NCBI RefSeq assembly: GCF_019900845.1 | Contig: NZ_CP074570.1 | Span: 1,860,001-1,924,000 of the forward strand | Length of the DNA stretch: 64,000 nucleotides | From: Paraneptunicella aestuarii | GTDB lineage: Bacteria; Pseudomonadota; Gammaproteobacteria; Enterobacterales; Alteromonadaceae | Direction: 5' to 3' | Shown: positions 25,873 through 35,470 of the stretch, in pieces | Numbering within the stretch: position 1 is the first letter of the stretch | How the letters are laid out: each line of letters begins with the position of its first letter | Notes under the pieces: generated by a model | Told to the model about the DNA's origin: nothing | The model's database searches: none | The model's input: the letters and a program-made list of their open reading frames with translations, nothing else | Program-made: the position numbers and the translations under genes

Positions 25873-27903
25873 TTATTCCTCTTCTGCTTCAAATGCTAGT
25901 AATTCGGCACCACCATCAACCAGATCACCTACCTGATAGAAGAACTCTGTTACTTTTCCTGTTGCCGGGGCTGTTAACGCGTGTTCCATTTTCATTGCTT
26001 CCATGATCATAAGCGGCTGGCCTTTTTCGACAATGGCATTGGTTTCTACCATGAGTTTTACAACCGTGCCATTCATTGGAGCAGTAAATCCTGCGTTACC
26101 CTCATTGTCTTCGTCTAAACCCAAATCCGGTTTGTGCTCTGCAAAATGAATAACCAATTCATTGGTATATAACGATATTCCAATGTCATCATTGGCAATG
26201 GTGACAGTTTGTCGATGCCCATCGATGTTTAACTGTAGCAGGTCATTTTCTATTTGCGCGGAAATTTGCGAGGTTTTTTCACCTGCTTTGACGACAAAAC
26301 GACGTCCTGCAGTGTTGCGACTTGCATTGTCTTCCAATTGCATTAAGGAAACCGTATAGATTTCGCCAGATACATCCAGGCTTAAGGTCTGCTCATGGGT
26401 TTCATTAGCGCGCCAAGCGTTGGATAGCTGCCAGGGAGAAAACGGATCGTTGTTATGGTTTGCAATCAAGTTCTCGGCCTGTTTTTGCTTATCCAATATC
26501 AGCGCCACCGCCATCATGGGCAAATACTTCTCAATGTCTTTGCTCTGCTCAACGAAAATCGCATCGTGATGCTTGTCGATAAAGCCAGTGTCCAATTCTG
26601 CATTTCTAAAGGCCGATGTGCTGGCCAGGTTGTACAGAAACGGAATGTTGTTAACCAAACCTTTAATGCGATATTCACTTAAGGCTTTGGTTAAACGGGT
26701 TAGCGCTTTGTCGCGGTTTTCATCCCACACAATCAATTTGGCGATCATGGGATCGTAGTAAACCGATACCTCATCACCTTGCAGAACACCGGTATCAACA
26801 CGCACATGGCGATTTTCGACTGGCGGTTGCAAGTAAGTCAGTTTGCCGGTAGCAGGTAAAAATTCATTGTTAGGATCTTCGGCATACACGCGCGCTTCAA
26901 AGGCATGACCATTGATGGAAAGCTCTTCCTGTTGCAATGGCAAAGGCTCACCATGAGCGACACGTAACTGCCAGGAAACCAAATCTTGTCCGGTAATCAT
27001 CTCAGTCACAGGGTGTTCTACCTGCAAGCGCGTATTCATTTCCATGAAGTAGAAAGAACCGTCTGAATCCAGCAAGAACTCTACCGTGCCTGCGCCCACG
27101 TAATTAATAGCTTTAGCGGCTAATAACGCTGCTTCACCCATCTGCTTGCGTAGCTCTTCGGTCATGCCGGGAGCGGGGGCTTCTTCAATGACTTTTTGGT
27201 GACGACGTTGTACTGAGCAGTCACGCTCAAACAAATAGACACCGTTGCCTTGTTGGTCACAGAACACCTGAATTTCAACGTGACGAGGCTGAGTCAGATA
27301 TTTTTCAACCAGCATATGGTCATCGCCAAATCCGTTCATCGCTTCACGCTTGGCAGCTTCCAATGCAGATTCAAATTCATTGGCCGACCAAACCTGACGC
27401 ATCCCTTTACCACCACCGCCAGCAGCAGCTTTAAGCAGGACAGGATAACCCATGTCATCGGCGTGCTTTTTCAATGTGGCTGGTGCTTGATCATCGCCAT
27501 GATAGCCAGGAACCAGAGGTACATTGGCTTCTTGCATGATTTTCTTGGCGGCAGATTTGCTGCCCATCGCTTCAATCGCGCCAACAGGAGGGCCGACAAA
27601 GGTGATGTTATTGGCTTGGCATAAGTTGGCGAAATCGGCGTTTTCAGACAGGAATCCATAGCCGGGATGAATGGCATCAACACCCAAAGATTTCGCAACT
27701 TCGATGATTTTGTTACCTAGCAGGTAGCTTTCTTTTGCTGCCGAACCACCAATGTGAACTGCTTCATCGGCATGTTGTACATGCAATGCGTGAGCATCGG
27801 CGTCGGAATAGACCGCAACTGTGGCGATCCCCATTTGTTTGGCGGTGCGAATTACGCGACACGCAATTTCACCCCTGTTAGCAATTAGTAATTTCTTAAA
27901 CAT
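25873..27903 (-). CDS. liuD: Methylcrotonyl-CoA carboxylase biotin-containing (alpha) subunit
   Basis: This 676-residue protein has biotin carboxylase domains 1-450 (LIANRGEIACRVIRTAKQMG; ATP-grasp loop KAAAGGGGKGMR; FMEMNTRLQVEHPVTE). A linker follows, then a C-terminal biotinyl domain with the biotin-accepting Lys in MEAMKMEHALTAP. Together with LiuB it carboxylates 3-methylcrotonyl-CoA. It lies between liuC (11 bp) and liuE. Acetyl- or propionyl-CoA carboxylase alpha subunits look alike, but the neighbourhood fixes the assignment. Confidence 0.96.
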   Translation of the reverse strand: MFKKLLIANRGEIACRVIRTAKQMGIATVAVYSDADAHALHVQHADEAVHIGGSAAKESYLLGNKIIEVAKSLGVDAIHPGYGFLSENADFANLCQANNITFVGPPVGAIEAMGSKSAAKKIMQEANVPLVPGYHGDDQAPATLKKHADDMGYPVLLKAAAGGGGKGMRQVWSANEFESALEAAKREAMNGFGDDHMLVEKYLTQPRHVEIQVFCDQQGNGVYLFERDCSVQRRHQKVIEEAPAPGMTEELRKQMGEAALLAAKAINYVGAGTVEFLLDSDGSFYFMEMNTRLQVEHPVTEMITGQDLVSWQLRVAHGEPLPLQQEELSINGHAFEARVYAEDPNNEFLPATGKLTYLQPPVENRHVRVDTGVLQGDEVSVYYDPMIAKLIVWDENRDKALTRLTKALSEYRIKGLVNNIPFLYNLASTSAFRNAELDTGFIDKHHDAIFVEQSKDIEKYLPMMAVALILDKQKQAENLIANHNNDPFSPWQLSNAWRANETHEQTLSLDVSGEIYTVSLMQLEDNASRNTAGRRFVVKAGEKTSQISAQIENDLLQLNIDGHRQTVTIANDDIGISLYTNELVIHFAEHKPDLGLDEDNEGNAGFTAPMNGTVVKLMVETNAIVEKGQPLMIMEAMKMEHALTAPATGKVTEFFYQVGDLVDGGAELLAFEAEEE

Positions 27904-27914
27904 GCTCGATCCTC

Positions 27915-28703
27915 TTAGCCTTTAAGCCAGTTTGGCGAACGTTTTTGCAAGAAGGCATGTAGTCCTTCCTGACCTTCTTCAGACACGCGAATATTGGCGA
28001 TGCGTTTACTGGTTTCTTCAGCCAGAGCCTTGTCGATAGGACGATGAGCAACATCGAAAACCAACTGTTTCGCTTGTGCGACTGCCGCTGGGCCATTCTT
28101 CAAAATGTTACCTAGAATATCGTCGATAGTGGAATCCAGTTCTTCTTCGGTAACCGCTTCGCTTAATAACCCGATACGACGCGCTCTGCGAGCAGAGAAC
28201 ACTTCGGCTGATGTGAAATAACGGCGAGCGATACGTGCACCAATGGCTTCAACCACATAAGGGCTGATGGTTGCTGGAATTAAGCCTAATTTAACTTCAC
28301 TTAAGCAGAACTTGCTCATTTTGCTGCCAATGGCAACGTCACAGCAGGCAATTAAGCCTACCGCGCCACCAAATGCTGCACCTTGTACACGAGCAATGGT
28401 TGGTTTGGGCATGAAGTTCAATTCCCAAAGCATATCTGCCAAGGCATTGGCGTCTTTGAGGTTTTCTTCGTAACCATATTCAGCCATACGACGCATCCAG
28501 TTCAGGTCAGCGCCTGCGCAGAAGCTCTTGCCGTTAGAAGCTAAAATCATGGCTCTGATAGAGTCATCGCTTCCTACTTTTTTGAATGTTTCGGTTAGTT
28601 CAGCGATCAACACATCGTCAAAAGCGTTGTGCTTTTCCGGCTTATTCAGGGTAACTGTGGCAACGCCACGTTCGTCAACAGAGAGTAATACTGATTCAGA
28701 CAT
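27915..28703 (-). CDS. liuC: Methylglutaconyl-CoA hydratase (enoyl-CoA hydratase family)
   Basis: This 262-residue crotonase-fold enzyme has the oxyanion-hole segments SNGKSFCAGADLNWM and GAAFGGAVGLIACCD, and SEVKLGLIPATISPYVVEAIG carrying the family's conserved Glu-containing helix. The M-R-R-M tail after the first oxyanion loop is typical of methylglutaconyl-CoA hydratases (AUH-like). It converts 3-methylglutaconyl-CoA to HMG-CoA between the carboxylase and the lyase. It lies 11 bp after liuB. Confidence 0.95.
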   Translation of the reverse strand: MSESVLLSVDERGVATVTLNKPEKHNAFDDVLIAELTETFKKVGSDDSIRAMILASNGKSFCAGADLNWMRRMAEYGYEENLKDANALADMLWELNFMPKPTIARVQGAAFGGAVGLIACCDVAIGSKMSKFCLSEVKLGLIPATISPYVVEAIGARIARRYFTSAEVFSARRARRIGLLSEAVTEEELDSTIDDILGNILKNGPAAVAQAKQLVFDVAHRPIDKALAEETSKRIANIRVSEEGQEGLHAFLQKRSPNWLKG

Positions 28704-28714
28704 TGCTTAATTCC

Positions 28715-30322
28715 TTACATTCTAAATACGCCGAAACGGGTTTCTTCAATAGGCTTATTCAGTGCTGCGGATAAACTTAAGCCTAATACGTGGCGTGTGT
28801 CAGCCGGGTCGATAACGCCATCGTCCCATAAACGGGCAGACGCATAGTAGGGATGACCTTGCTGTTCGTAGATGTCGATAATAGGTTGCTTAAAGGTTTG
28901 TTCTTCTTCGCTCGACCATTCTTCACCGGCACGTTCTTTTTGTTCGCGTTTAACCTGAGCCAATACGCCAGCGGCTTGTTCGCCACCCATTACCGAGATA
29001 CGGGCATTAGGCCACATGAACATAAAGCGAGGATCGTAAGCACGACCACACATGCCGTAGTTACCCGCACCAAAACTACCCCCGATCAAAACGGTGAATT
29101 TCGGTACTTTGGCACAAGCTACAGCCGTTACCATTTTGGCACCGTTTTTAGCGATACCACCAGATTCATATTGTTTACCAACCATGAATCCCGTGATGTT
29201 TTGCAAGAAGACCAATGGAATGCCGCGTTGTGCGCATAACTCAATAAAGTGAGCGCCTTTCAATGCTGACTCAGAGAACAGAATACCGTTGTTAGCGACG
29301 ATGCCGACCGGGTAGCCCATGATACGAGCAAAGCCACAAACCAACGTCGTCCCGTACAGTGATTTAAACTCGTCAAATTCAGAGCCATCAACGACACGGG
29401 CAATGATTTCTCTTACATCAAACGGTTTGCGTGTATCTTTCGGGATGACGCCATAGATGGTTTTTGGGTCGTACAGCGGCTCTTGTGGTGCGCGGATATC
29501 TAACGTGGCGGGTTTCACGCGATTCAATCGGGCGACGGCGTCGCGAGCCAGTTGCAATGCGTGATGGTCGTTGTTTGCCAAGTGATCCACTACACCTGAT
29601 GTACGACAGTGAACATCACCGCCACCCAGTTCTTCCGCTGTGACGATCTCACCGGTGGCAGCGCGTACCAGAGGTGGCCCACCAAGAAAGATAGTCCCCT
29701 GATTTTTAACGATGATAGATTCGTCTGCCATGGCGGGTACATAAGCCCCTCCTGCGGTACAGGAGCCCATCACTACTGCGATTTGCGGGATGTTTTGCGC
29801 TGACAAATTGGCCTGGTTATAGAAAATACGACCAAAGTGTTCTCTGTCCGGGAATACATCGTCCTGGCGAGGCAGGTTGGCACCACCTGAATCGACCAGA
29901 TAAATACAGGGCAGGTTGTTTTGCTCTGCGATCGTCTGCGCCCGAAGGTGCTTTTTCACGGTTAGAGGGTAGTAGGTTCCGCCTTTAACCGTAGCGTCGT
30001 TGGCGACGATAATACATTCCTGACCTGAAACTCGCCCGATACCGCAGATAATACCGGCTGCTGGCACGTAATCTTCGTACACGTTCCATGCGGCTAATTG
30101 GGAGAATTCCAGAAACGGAGAACCCGGGTCGAGCAGAGCGTTAATGCGTTCTCTGGGTAATAGCTTGCCTCTGTCGGTATGGCGCTTGTTAGACTGTTCA
30201 CCACCGCCCAATTTGATTTGAGCGATTTTGTCTCGCAGGTCGTTAACTTGAGCCAGCATGTGCTGCTCGTTGTCGGCGAAATCCTGCGATTTGATATTAA
30301 TTTTTGTTTTAATTTCTGGCAC
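28715..30322 (-). CDS. liuB: Methylcrotonyl-CoA carboxylase carboxyltransferase (beta) subunit
   Basis: This 535-residue carboxyltransferase shows [21 protein letters not shown] near the N-terminus. The acyl-CoA site follows ([29 protein letters not shown]), then the C-terminal carboxybiotin half ([38 protein letters not shown]). These are the canonical MCC-beta signatures. It is separated from liuA by 209 bp carrying hairpins, so the liuB-C-D-E part may be expressed at a different level from liuR-liuA. Confidence 0.97.
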   Translation of the reverse strand: MPEIKTKINIKSQDFADNEQHMLAQVNDLRDKIAQIKLGGGEQSNKRHTDRGKLLPRERINALLDPGSPFLEFSQLAAWNVYEDYVPAAGIICGIGRVSGQECIIVANDATVKGGTYYPLTVKKHLRAQTIAEQNNLPCIYLVDSGGANLPRQDDVFPDREHFGRIFYNQANLSAQNIPQIAVVMGSCTAGGAYVPAMADESIIVKNQGTIFLGGPPLVRAATGEIVTAEELGGGDVHCRTSGVVDHLANNDHHALQLARDAVARLNRVKPATLDIRAPQEPLYDPKTIYGVIPKDTRKPFDVREIIARVVDGSEFDEFKSLYGTTLVCGFARIMGYPVGIVANNGILFSESALKGAHFIELCAQRGIPLVFLQNITGFMVGKQYESGGIAKNGAKMVTAVACAKVPKFTVLIGGSFGAGNYGMCGRAYDPRFMFMWPNARISVMGGEQAAGVLAQVKREQKERAGEEWSSEEEQTFKQPIIDIYEQQGHPYYASARLWDDGVIDPADTRHVLGLSLSAALNKPIEETRFGVFRM

Positions 30323-30360
30323 TTGAAGCTCCTGAAAAGGTGCGACAGTTTATATACAAA

Positions 30361-30394
30361 AGCCTGAGAGCTGTTTTTAATGGCTTACTCAGGC
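30361..30394. other. Hairpin between liuA and liuB
   Basis: AGCCTGAG pairs with CTCAGGCT (8 bp) around an 18-nt loop, upstream of liuB. It is possibly part of a processing or attenuation structure with the larger element next to it. Confidence 0.45.
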
Positions 30395-30414
30395 TGTTAA
30401 TGTTGTTTTGAATG

Positions 30415-30508
30415 ATGGTTAAAAGGTTAGAAGACCGTTCTCGGCATGGATGCCGAGATTCGAGCGTTCATGGATGAACTTGCAGCGTGTCTTCGATCTT
30501 TTAACCAT
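30415..30508. repeat. Compound palindromic element between liuA and liuB
   Basis: The outer arms ATGGTTAAAAGGTTAGAAGAC and GTCTTCGATCTTTTAACCAT (about 20 bp, imperfect) enclose two inner hairpins: CTCGGCAT-GG-ATGCCGAG, and GTTCAT-GG-ATGAAC. The three nested stems suggest a cruciform or clover-like RNA or a REP/BIME-like repeat. GGATG motifs of this kind resemble intergenic repeats of marine gammaproteobacteria, but only one copy is in this window. Confidence 0.65.
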
Positions 30509-30531
30509 TATTCAGTGTATCTGTAATTGAC

Positions 30532-31701
30532 TTACTCAGACTCTTTAAACAATTCACGGCCAATCAACATACGGCGAATTTCAGAAGTCCCTGCGCCGAT
30601 TTCATACAGCTTGGCGTCACGTAACAAACGTCCAGCCGGGAATTCATTGATATAACCGTTACCGCCTAACAACTGAATGGCATCCAGTGCCATTTTGGTG
30701 GCTAGTTCTGCGGAATAAAGAATGGCACCTGCAGCGTCTTTACGCGTGGTTTCGCCACGGTCACACGCTTTTGCAACAGTGTAAACGTAAGCGCGAGCCG
30801 CATTCATTTGCGTGTACATGTCAGCGATTTTGCCTTGAACCAATTGGAATTCACCAATAGATTGTCCAAATTGCTTACGGTCATGAATATAAGGCACAAC
30901 CAAGTCCATCGCCGCTTGCATAATGCCCAATGGGCCGCCAGACAATACCAAACGCTCGTAATCCAGGCCGCTCATCAGAACGCGAACACCGCCGCCCAGT
31001 TCACCCAGAATGTTTTCTTCTGGTACTTCGCAATCTTCAAATACCAATTCGCAGGTATTGGAAGAACGCATACCTAATTTGTCCAGTTTTTGCGCACGGC
31101 TAAAGCCTGGGAAATCACGTTCAACCAGGAAGGCGGTAATGCCTCTTGAACCGGCTGTAACGTCAGTTTTTGCGTAGATAACATAAGTGTGGGCGTCAGG
31201 GCCGTTAGTGATCCACATTTTGTTGCCATTCAGAATGTACTTGTCGCCTTTCTTCTCGGCGCGCAATTTCATGCTGACAACGTCTGAACCGGCATTAGGT
31301 TCACTCATGGCTAACGCGCCAATGTGCTCACCTGAAACCAATTTTGGAAGGTATTTTTCTTTTTGTGCTTCGTTACCGTTTTTGTAGATTTGGTTAACGC
31401 ACAGGTTAGAGTGAGCGCCGTAGCTCAAACCGATACCGGCAGAAGCGCGGCTGATTTCTTCCATGGCAATAACATGAGCCAGATAGCCCATATCGGCACC
31501 GCCGTATTGCTCAGAAACCGTTACACCTAACAGACCCATTTCGCCCAGTTTTGGCCAAAGTTCATTTGGGAAGTAATTCTCTGCGTCGGCCTTTTCAGCT
31601 AACGGTGCAATTTCACCTTGAGCGAAGGCGTACACGTGATCGCGTAACATATCGACTTCTTCGCCAAGGCCAAAGTTCAATGTTGGGTATGCTGCATTCA
31701 T
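30532..31701 (-). CDS. liuA: Isovaleryl-CoA dehydrogenase
   Basis: This 389-residue flavoprotein oxidises isovaleryl-CoA to 3-methylcrotonyl-CoA and passes electrons to ETF. The catalytic base is placed as in isovaleryl-CoA dehydrogenases: Glu in [16 protein letters not shown], while the usual C-terminal Glu is Gly in [20 protein letters not shown]. Acyl-CoA dehydrogenase signatures [16 protein letters not shown] and [26 protein letters not shown] are present. Its ATG overlaps the liuR TGA (ATGA), so the two are translationally coupled. Confidence 0.97.
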   Translation of the reverse strand: MNAAYPTLNFGLGEEVDMLRDHVYAFAQGEIAPLAEKADAENYFPNELWPKLGEMGLLGVTVSEQYGGADMGYLAHVIAMEEISRASAGIGLSYGAHSNLCVNQIYKNGNEAQKEKYLPKLVSGEHIGALAMSEPNAGSDVVSMKLRAEKKGDKYILNGNKMWITNGPDAHTYVIYAKTDVTAGSRGITAFLVERDFPGFSRAQKLDKLGMRSSNTCELVFEDCEVPEENILGELGGGVRVLMSGLDYERLVLSGGPLGIMQAAMDLVVPYIHDRKQFGQSIGEFQLVQGKIADMYTQMNAARAYVYTVAKACDRGETTRKDAAGAILYSAELATKMALDAIQLLGGNGYINEFPAGRLLRDAKLYEIGAGTSEIRRMLIGRELFKESE

Positions 31702-32093
31702 TCGTTTGAGCCTCCGTTTAACTCAGCTAATTCTTCGCGACAACGTAGTTCAACGTCGTCCAATTCACTCATTAACATTTGGATGTCTTCCATTTGCTGG
31801 GTCATGATGGCCCTTTTTTCCCTGGTCATCTTGAGCATGGCCTCTAATTGCGGCCTTGAGTTTGAGCTATCATCGTAAAGCTCAAACAGTGTTTTCACTT
31901 CTGACAGAGTAAAGCCAAGGCGTTTCCCTCTCAGAATTAACTTTAAGCGAACCTGGTCTTTTTTTCTGTAGACCCTGTTTTGCCCAACACGCTCTGGCGC
32001 AAGTAAGCCTTGCTCTTCATAAAAGCGGATTGAGCGAGGAGTAATATCAAATTCTTTTGACAACTCCCCAATGGTATAGGTAACTTCTGACAT
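31698..32093 (-). CDS. liuR: MerR-family regulator LiuR of branched-chain amino acid catabolism
   Basis: This MerR-type regulator of about 131 residues has an N-terminal winged helix ([41 protein letters not shown]), helices, and a C-terminal dimerisation coiled coil with no metal-binding cysteine pattern. ATG at 32093 ([11 protein letters not shown]) is preferred; a GTG three codons upstream is possible. It is the first gene of the liu operon and is preceded by palindromic sites matching what is known of LiuR operators. It most likely controls its own operon, the divergent thiolase gene and the mmsA operon. Confidence 0.93.
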   Translation of the reverse strand: MSEVTYTIGELSKEFDITPRSIRFYEEQGLLAPERVGQNRVYRKKDQVRLKLILRGKRLGFTLSEVKTLFELYDDSSNSRPQLEAMLKMTREKRAIMTQQMEDIQMLMSELDDVELRCREELAELNGGSNE

Positions 32094-32101
32094 TGTTCTC
32101 A

Positions 32102-32135
32102 CTTTACGTTTACGTAAGTGTCAATTTACGTAAAG
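32102..32135. promoter_or_regulatory. Putative LiuR operators in the liuR-thiolase intergenic region
   Basis: A perfect 14-mer palindrome, TTACGTTTACGTAA (32104-32117), is followed by a second site, TTTACGTAAA (32125-32134). Between them, on the minus strand, lies TTGACA, which could be a -35 box of the liuR promoter. This is the expected layout for an autoregulated MerR protein. The motif recurs, as ACGTTAACGTTAACGT, before mmsA. Confidence 0.75.
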
Positions 32136-32294
32136 GTAAAGTATGCTAGTAAACTCGTCAATAAAGATTTTTGGTAAGTAAAGCTGACAATTTTTAATGT
32201 GCGTTCATAAAGCTGTACGAAAGGACTAACTACTCTTCATTTAAAATTGTGGTATGTTCGCGTCCAGCTATAAGACATCGGAGAAGAAGAGAGT

Positions 32295-33476
32295 ATGAGT
32301 AAAGACGCGATTGTTATTGTTGCTGCAAAGCGCACTCCAATGGGAGCCATGATGGGGGCTTTGTCTCCTTTGACTGCGACTGACCTGGGTGCGGAAGCAA
32401 TTAAAGCGACCATCGAAACAGCGGGCGTAGATGCTAACGTTGTTGATGAAGTTGTGATGGGGTGTGTATTACCTGCCGGGTTGGGACAATCTCCAGCCAG
32501 ACAAGCGTCTTTAAAAGCTGGCCTGCCTTTGTCTGCCGGTGTTACTACTATCAATAAAGTGTGTGGTTCGGGTATGAAAGCCGTCATGATGGCACATGAC
32601 CTGATCAAAGCTGGCTCTGCTGAGGTTGTGTTAGCGGGTGGCATGGAAAGTATGAGTAATGCACCATACATGTTGCCTAAAGCGCGTGCTGGTTTCCGTA
32701 TGGGGCACGGTGAGATCCTGGATCACATGATGAAGGATGGCTTGGAAAACGCCTATGACGGTCAGGCGATGGGCTGTTTCGCGCAAGGCACAGCAGATGA
32801 AGAGAATATGACTCGTGAGCAAATGGATGAATTTGCTTTGTCTTCATTAGCCAAGGCGAAAAAAGCCATTGAAGACGGAAGTTTTGATGCTGAAGTTGCA
32901 TCTGTCACGATTCAGGATCGCAAGGGTGCTGTTACCGTATCTCATGACGAGTCTCCGGGCAAAGCCATGCCAGAGAAAATTCCTGGTTTGCGTCCTGCGT
33001 TCAGAAAAGACGGTACTATTACGGCTGCAAACTCCAGTTCCATTTCTGACGGTGCTGCCTCGTTGTTGGTCATGAGTCAGGCCAAAGCGGAAGAGTTGGG
33101 CTTGCAGCCATTAGCTCGCATTGTTGCTCATGCAACGAATTCCATTGAACCTGAAAAATTCACTGTTGCGCCAGTGGGGGCGATGCAGAAATTGATGGAA
33201 AAAGCGGGTTGGAATTTGGCGGACGTTGATTTGTTTGAAATTAACGAAGCGTTCGCGATGGTAACCATGTTGGCAATCAAACAGCTTGAACTGGATGCGG
33301 ATAAAGTGAATGTTCACGGCGGCGCATGTGCTCTTGGTCATCCAATCGGTGCGTCTGGTGCACGTATTTTGGTTACCTTGTTACATGCCTTGAAGCTACG
33401 TGGCCTGAAAAAAGGTGTTGCGTCATTGTGTATTGGTGGCGGTGAAGCAACGGCTCTTGCTGTTGAGATGATGTAA
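32295..33476 (+). CDS. Acetyl-CoA C-acetyltransferase (thiolase)
   Basis: This 393-residue thiolase has nucleophile Cys in NKVCGSGMKAVMMA (about residue 90), the NEAFAM motif, HGGACALGHPIGASGAR with the catalytic His, and the second Cys in CIGGGEATAL. It cleaves acetoacetyl-CoA to two acetyl-CoA and probably processes the leucine product acetoacetate after activation. No acetoacetate CoA-transferase or synthetase gene lies in the window. It is divergent from liuR and shares its control region. A strong terminator follows. Confidence 0.95.
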   Translation: MSKDAIVIVAAKRTPMGAMMGALSPLTATDLGAEAIKATIETAGVDANVVDEVVMGCVLPAGLGQSPARQASLKAGLPLSAGVTTINKVCGSGMKAVMMAHDLIKAGSAEVVLAGGMESMSNAPYMLPKARAGFRMGHGEILDHMMKDGLENAYDGQAMGCFAQGTADEENMTREQMDEFALSSLAKAKKAIEDGSFDAEVASVTIQDRKGAVTVSHDESPGKAMPEKIPGLRPAFRKDGTITAANSSSISDGAASLLVMSQAKAEELGLQPLARIVAHATNSIEPEKFTVAPVGAMQKLMEKAGWNLADVDLFEINEAFAMVTMLAIKQLELDADKVNVHGGACALGHPIGASGARILVTLLHALKLRGLKKGVASLCIGGGEATALAVEMM

Positions 33477-33495
33477 GTCGTATATTTAATTTTTT

Positions 33496-33545
33496 AAAAG
33501 CTGCTTTGTGGATACCTTTCGAGGCTTACATAAAGCAGCTTTTTT
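33496..33545 (+). terminator. Terminator downstream of the thiolase gene
   Basis: AAAAGCTGCTTTGT pairs with ACATAAAGCAGCTTTT around a loop of about 20 nt, and a T-run follows. Because A-runs occur on the left side, it can also terminate the leftward repeat-protein gene that converges on it. Confidence 0.85.
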
Positions 33546-33564
33546 GTATCTTGGTTAAAGTCAA

Positions 33565-34029
33565 TTAGTCGACAATTGCTTTCGCTTTTTTCTCAATATA
33601 TTCACCTGCGTCGTTGGCGCTTTGCTCAAGACGTCGGCCAGTATTCTGCATTGCGGTGTCCAGTTTTTCACCGGTATTTTCCAGTGCATTCTCAATGACT
33701 TTTCCGGTATCTTTCATTGTGGAATCTAGCTTGTCGCCAGCTTTGCGTATTGCTTTATCCAGCGTATTACCCGTCAATTCCATGGCTTTTTCTAAGGTTG
33801 TTCCTGTTTTTTCGGTGTGCTCTTCAAGCAATTTACCGGTTGCATGAACCTTGTCTTCAATCGCTTCTCCGGCATTTTCGACAGCACTTTCCACTGATTC
33901 ACCGAAGTTCTCGACCGCCTCTTCTATGCACTTGGCTGTACTGGAGTGTTTGCATTCGGCAAAGCTGGAAGAGGATGCCAGAACAAGAGTGGCTAATATG
34001 AAGGGCAATGCTGATGAGGATAACTTCAT
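33565..34029 (-). CDS. Secreted 11-mer-repeat amphipathic helix protein
   Basis: This 154-residue protein has a signal peptide (cleavage near SSSSFA), a short Cys-containing linker, and then ten uninterrupted 11-residue repeats (residues 40-149). The pattern is x-x-[TAF]-G-x-x-[LIV]-[ED]-x-x-[hydrophobic or Thr], for example ENAGEAIEDKV, EKTGTTLEKAM and KDTGKVIENAL. Such 11-mers make long amphipathic helices in LEA proteins, apolipoproteins and synucleins. The charge balance suggests surface- or membrane-associated helices in the periplasm. I recognise no named family. It converges on the thiolase gene and shares its terminator. Confidence 0.8.
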   Translation of the reverse strand: MKLSSSALPFILATLVLASSSSFAECKHSSTAKCIEEAVENFGESVESAVENAGEAIEDKVHATGKLLEEHTEKTGTTLEKAMELTGNTLDKAIRKAGDKLDSTMKDTGKVIENALENTGEKLDTAMQNTGRRLEQSANDAGEYIEKKAKAIVD

Positions 34030-34492
34030 GGATGTTCTCTTGGTGATTTATTACTACACGCGACAATCAGGTTAATTAAGATACTACATAACTGTTCCAA
34101 ATAATCAGTCACCGACAGAAAGTTGGGAGCAGACCCACAGCCGCAAGGGATTGATTTACGGCGAGTCTGCGTTCAATTTCTGTTGGTGACTTGCAGTTAT
34201 ATACACTTATTTAGCTGTTGCGATATTAACGGTTCATTGCACATTGCTCAAATACAGTAATGCAGAAGCTTGTTTCAAAATGTTGTGTTTGATAAGCCAC
34301 AACAGTGATTTAAGAAAAAGCCACAATTTTCCGCTCAATTAATAGACGTTTCGCTTGTTTTCCAACCTGTTTTTTGGATAAAGAAAGACGGTTAAATTTT
34401 GTTTCCTCAAAAATTCTATTTATAGGCTATCTTTAATGCCAAGGGTTTGTTTACTTACCGTTAATACTCGTTAAATAGCTGGTATAAAACAT
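34030..34492. other. Intergenic region containing a palindromic element
   Basis: This is the divergent gap between the 11-mer-repeat gene and the DUF3034 gene. It holds copy B of the palindromic element and about 280 bp of AT-rich DNA, which must include the promoter for the DUF3034-globin pair. No ORF was recognised. Confidence 0.5.
34084..34214 (+). repeat. Dispersed palindromic element, copy B (131 bp)
   Basis: This is a shorter member of the family at 7286-7470 and 46326-46478. The ends CTACATAACTGTTCC and ACACTTATTTAG are conserved, as are the arms CAGTCACCGACAGAAA and TTTCTGTTGGTGACTT and the GCAGACC/GAGTCTGC pairs. The central GGAGACTCCAGGG segment of the other copies is missing. It has no ORF and lies between divergent genes. 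Confidence 0.8.
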
Positions 34493-34504
34493 TTGGAATT
34501 GGCT

Positions 34505-35470
34505 TTGAATAATAAAAAACGATTAATTGGAATTACTGCAACTTTACTGCTCACACAGGCATTTTATGCCAGTGCCAGTACAGGGAGTCGCTTGCAGGCT
34601 ACCGGTGGTATCACTGGTTTTGAGGGCTCTGCTGGTGGCGGTATTACGCCTTGGGCTGTTATTGCCGGATATGGAAGCCGGGAAGAGATAAATGGCACGG
34701 TGAATCTGCAATTTTTAAATACTGGTGAATACAGTTTAACGACTACAGGTGCTGCCATTGGCGTTTACGACAGGTTTGAATTTTCTGCTCAGAAGCAACG
34801 ATTGGATGTCTCAAGTGGCATTGTCAGTAATGTCTTTAATTTGTTAACTGAGGGGCAAATTAGCACGGCTCCTGGCACTGAGATTGAGCAGGATATCTTT
34901 GGGGTAAAAGTGAAATTGCTGGGGGATGCGGTGTTTTCTGATTCTCCCTGGATACCGCAGTTGTCGTTGGGTTTACAGTACAAGAAGAATCGGGATTTTG
35001 ATTCATCATTGGCCTTATCCAGCGGCCTTGTACCGCTTCCTGATGTAGGTGTTCCTAAACTGTTGGGTGCTCAAGATGATTCAGGCACTGACGTTTACCT
35101 CTCTGCTTCCAAGGTGTTGTTGGGTGTATTGGGTGGTAACAACCTATTGCTTAATGGAACTGCCAGGTTAACAAAAGCGAACAGCTTTGGTTTGCTCGGG
35201 TTTGGTGCTCAGAATGATGATAGCTACGAATTGGAGTGGGAAGGTTCGATTGCGGTTTTGCCTAGCGATAGCACTGTGATAGGTGTTGAGTTTAGAACTC
35301 AAACCAACCGCTTGGGGGGATTGGCGGAAGAGGAAACGGTTACTGATGTTTTTGTGGCTTACTTTCCTAACAAAGCCTGGTCGTTAACGGCTGCTTACGT
35401 CGATTTGGGAAGCTTGCCTTTTGAGCCTGATGCTTCTGGTTTTTATTTATCAATTACGGCGAATTTGTAA
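34505..35470 (+). CDS. DUF3034 family outer-membrane-type protein
   Basis: This protein of about 321 residues has a signal peptide (KRLIGITATLLLTQAFYASA). The mature part matches DUF3034: LQATGGITGFEGSAGGGITPWAVIAGYGSREEINGT, then alternating strands ending WSLTAAYVDLGSLPF...GFYLSITANL, suggesting a small barrel. There is no ATG; the likely start is a TTG with GGAATTGG upstream, and another TTG lies 12 bp earlier. The stop overlaps the ATG of the globin gene by one base (TAATG), so the pair is coupled. Confidence 0.85.
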   Translation: MNNKKRLIGITATLLLTQAFYASASTGSRLQATGGITGFEGSAGGGITPWAVIAGYGSREEINGTVNLQFLNTGEYSLTTTGAAIGVYDRFEFSAQKQRLDVSSGIVSNVFNLLTEGQISTAPGTEIEQDIFGVKVKLLGDAVFSDSPWIPQLSLGLQYKKNRDFDSSLALSSGLVPLPDVGVPKLLGAQDDSGTDVYLSASKVLLGVLGGNNLLLNGTARLTKANSFGLLGFGAQNDDSYELEWEGSIAVLPSDSTVIGVEFRTQTNRLGGLAEEETVTDVFVAYFPNKAWSLTAAYVDLGSLPFEPDASGFYLSITANL

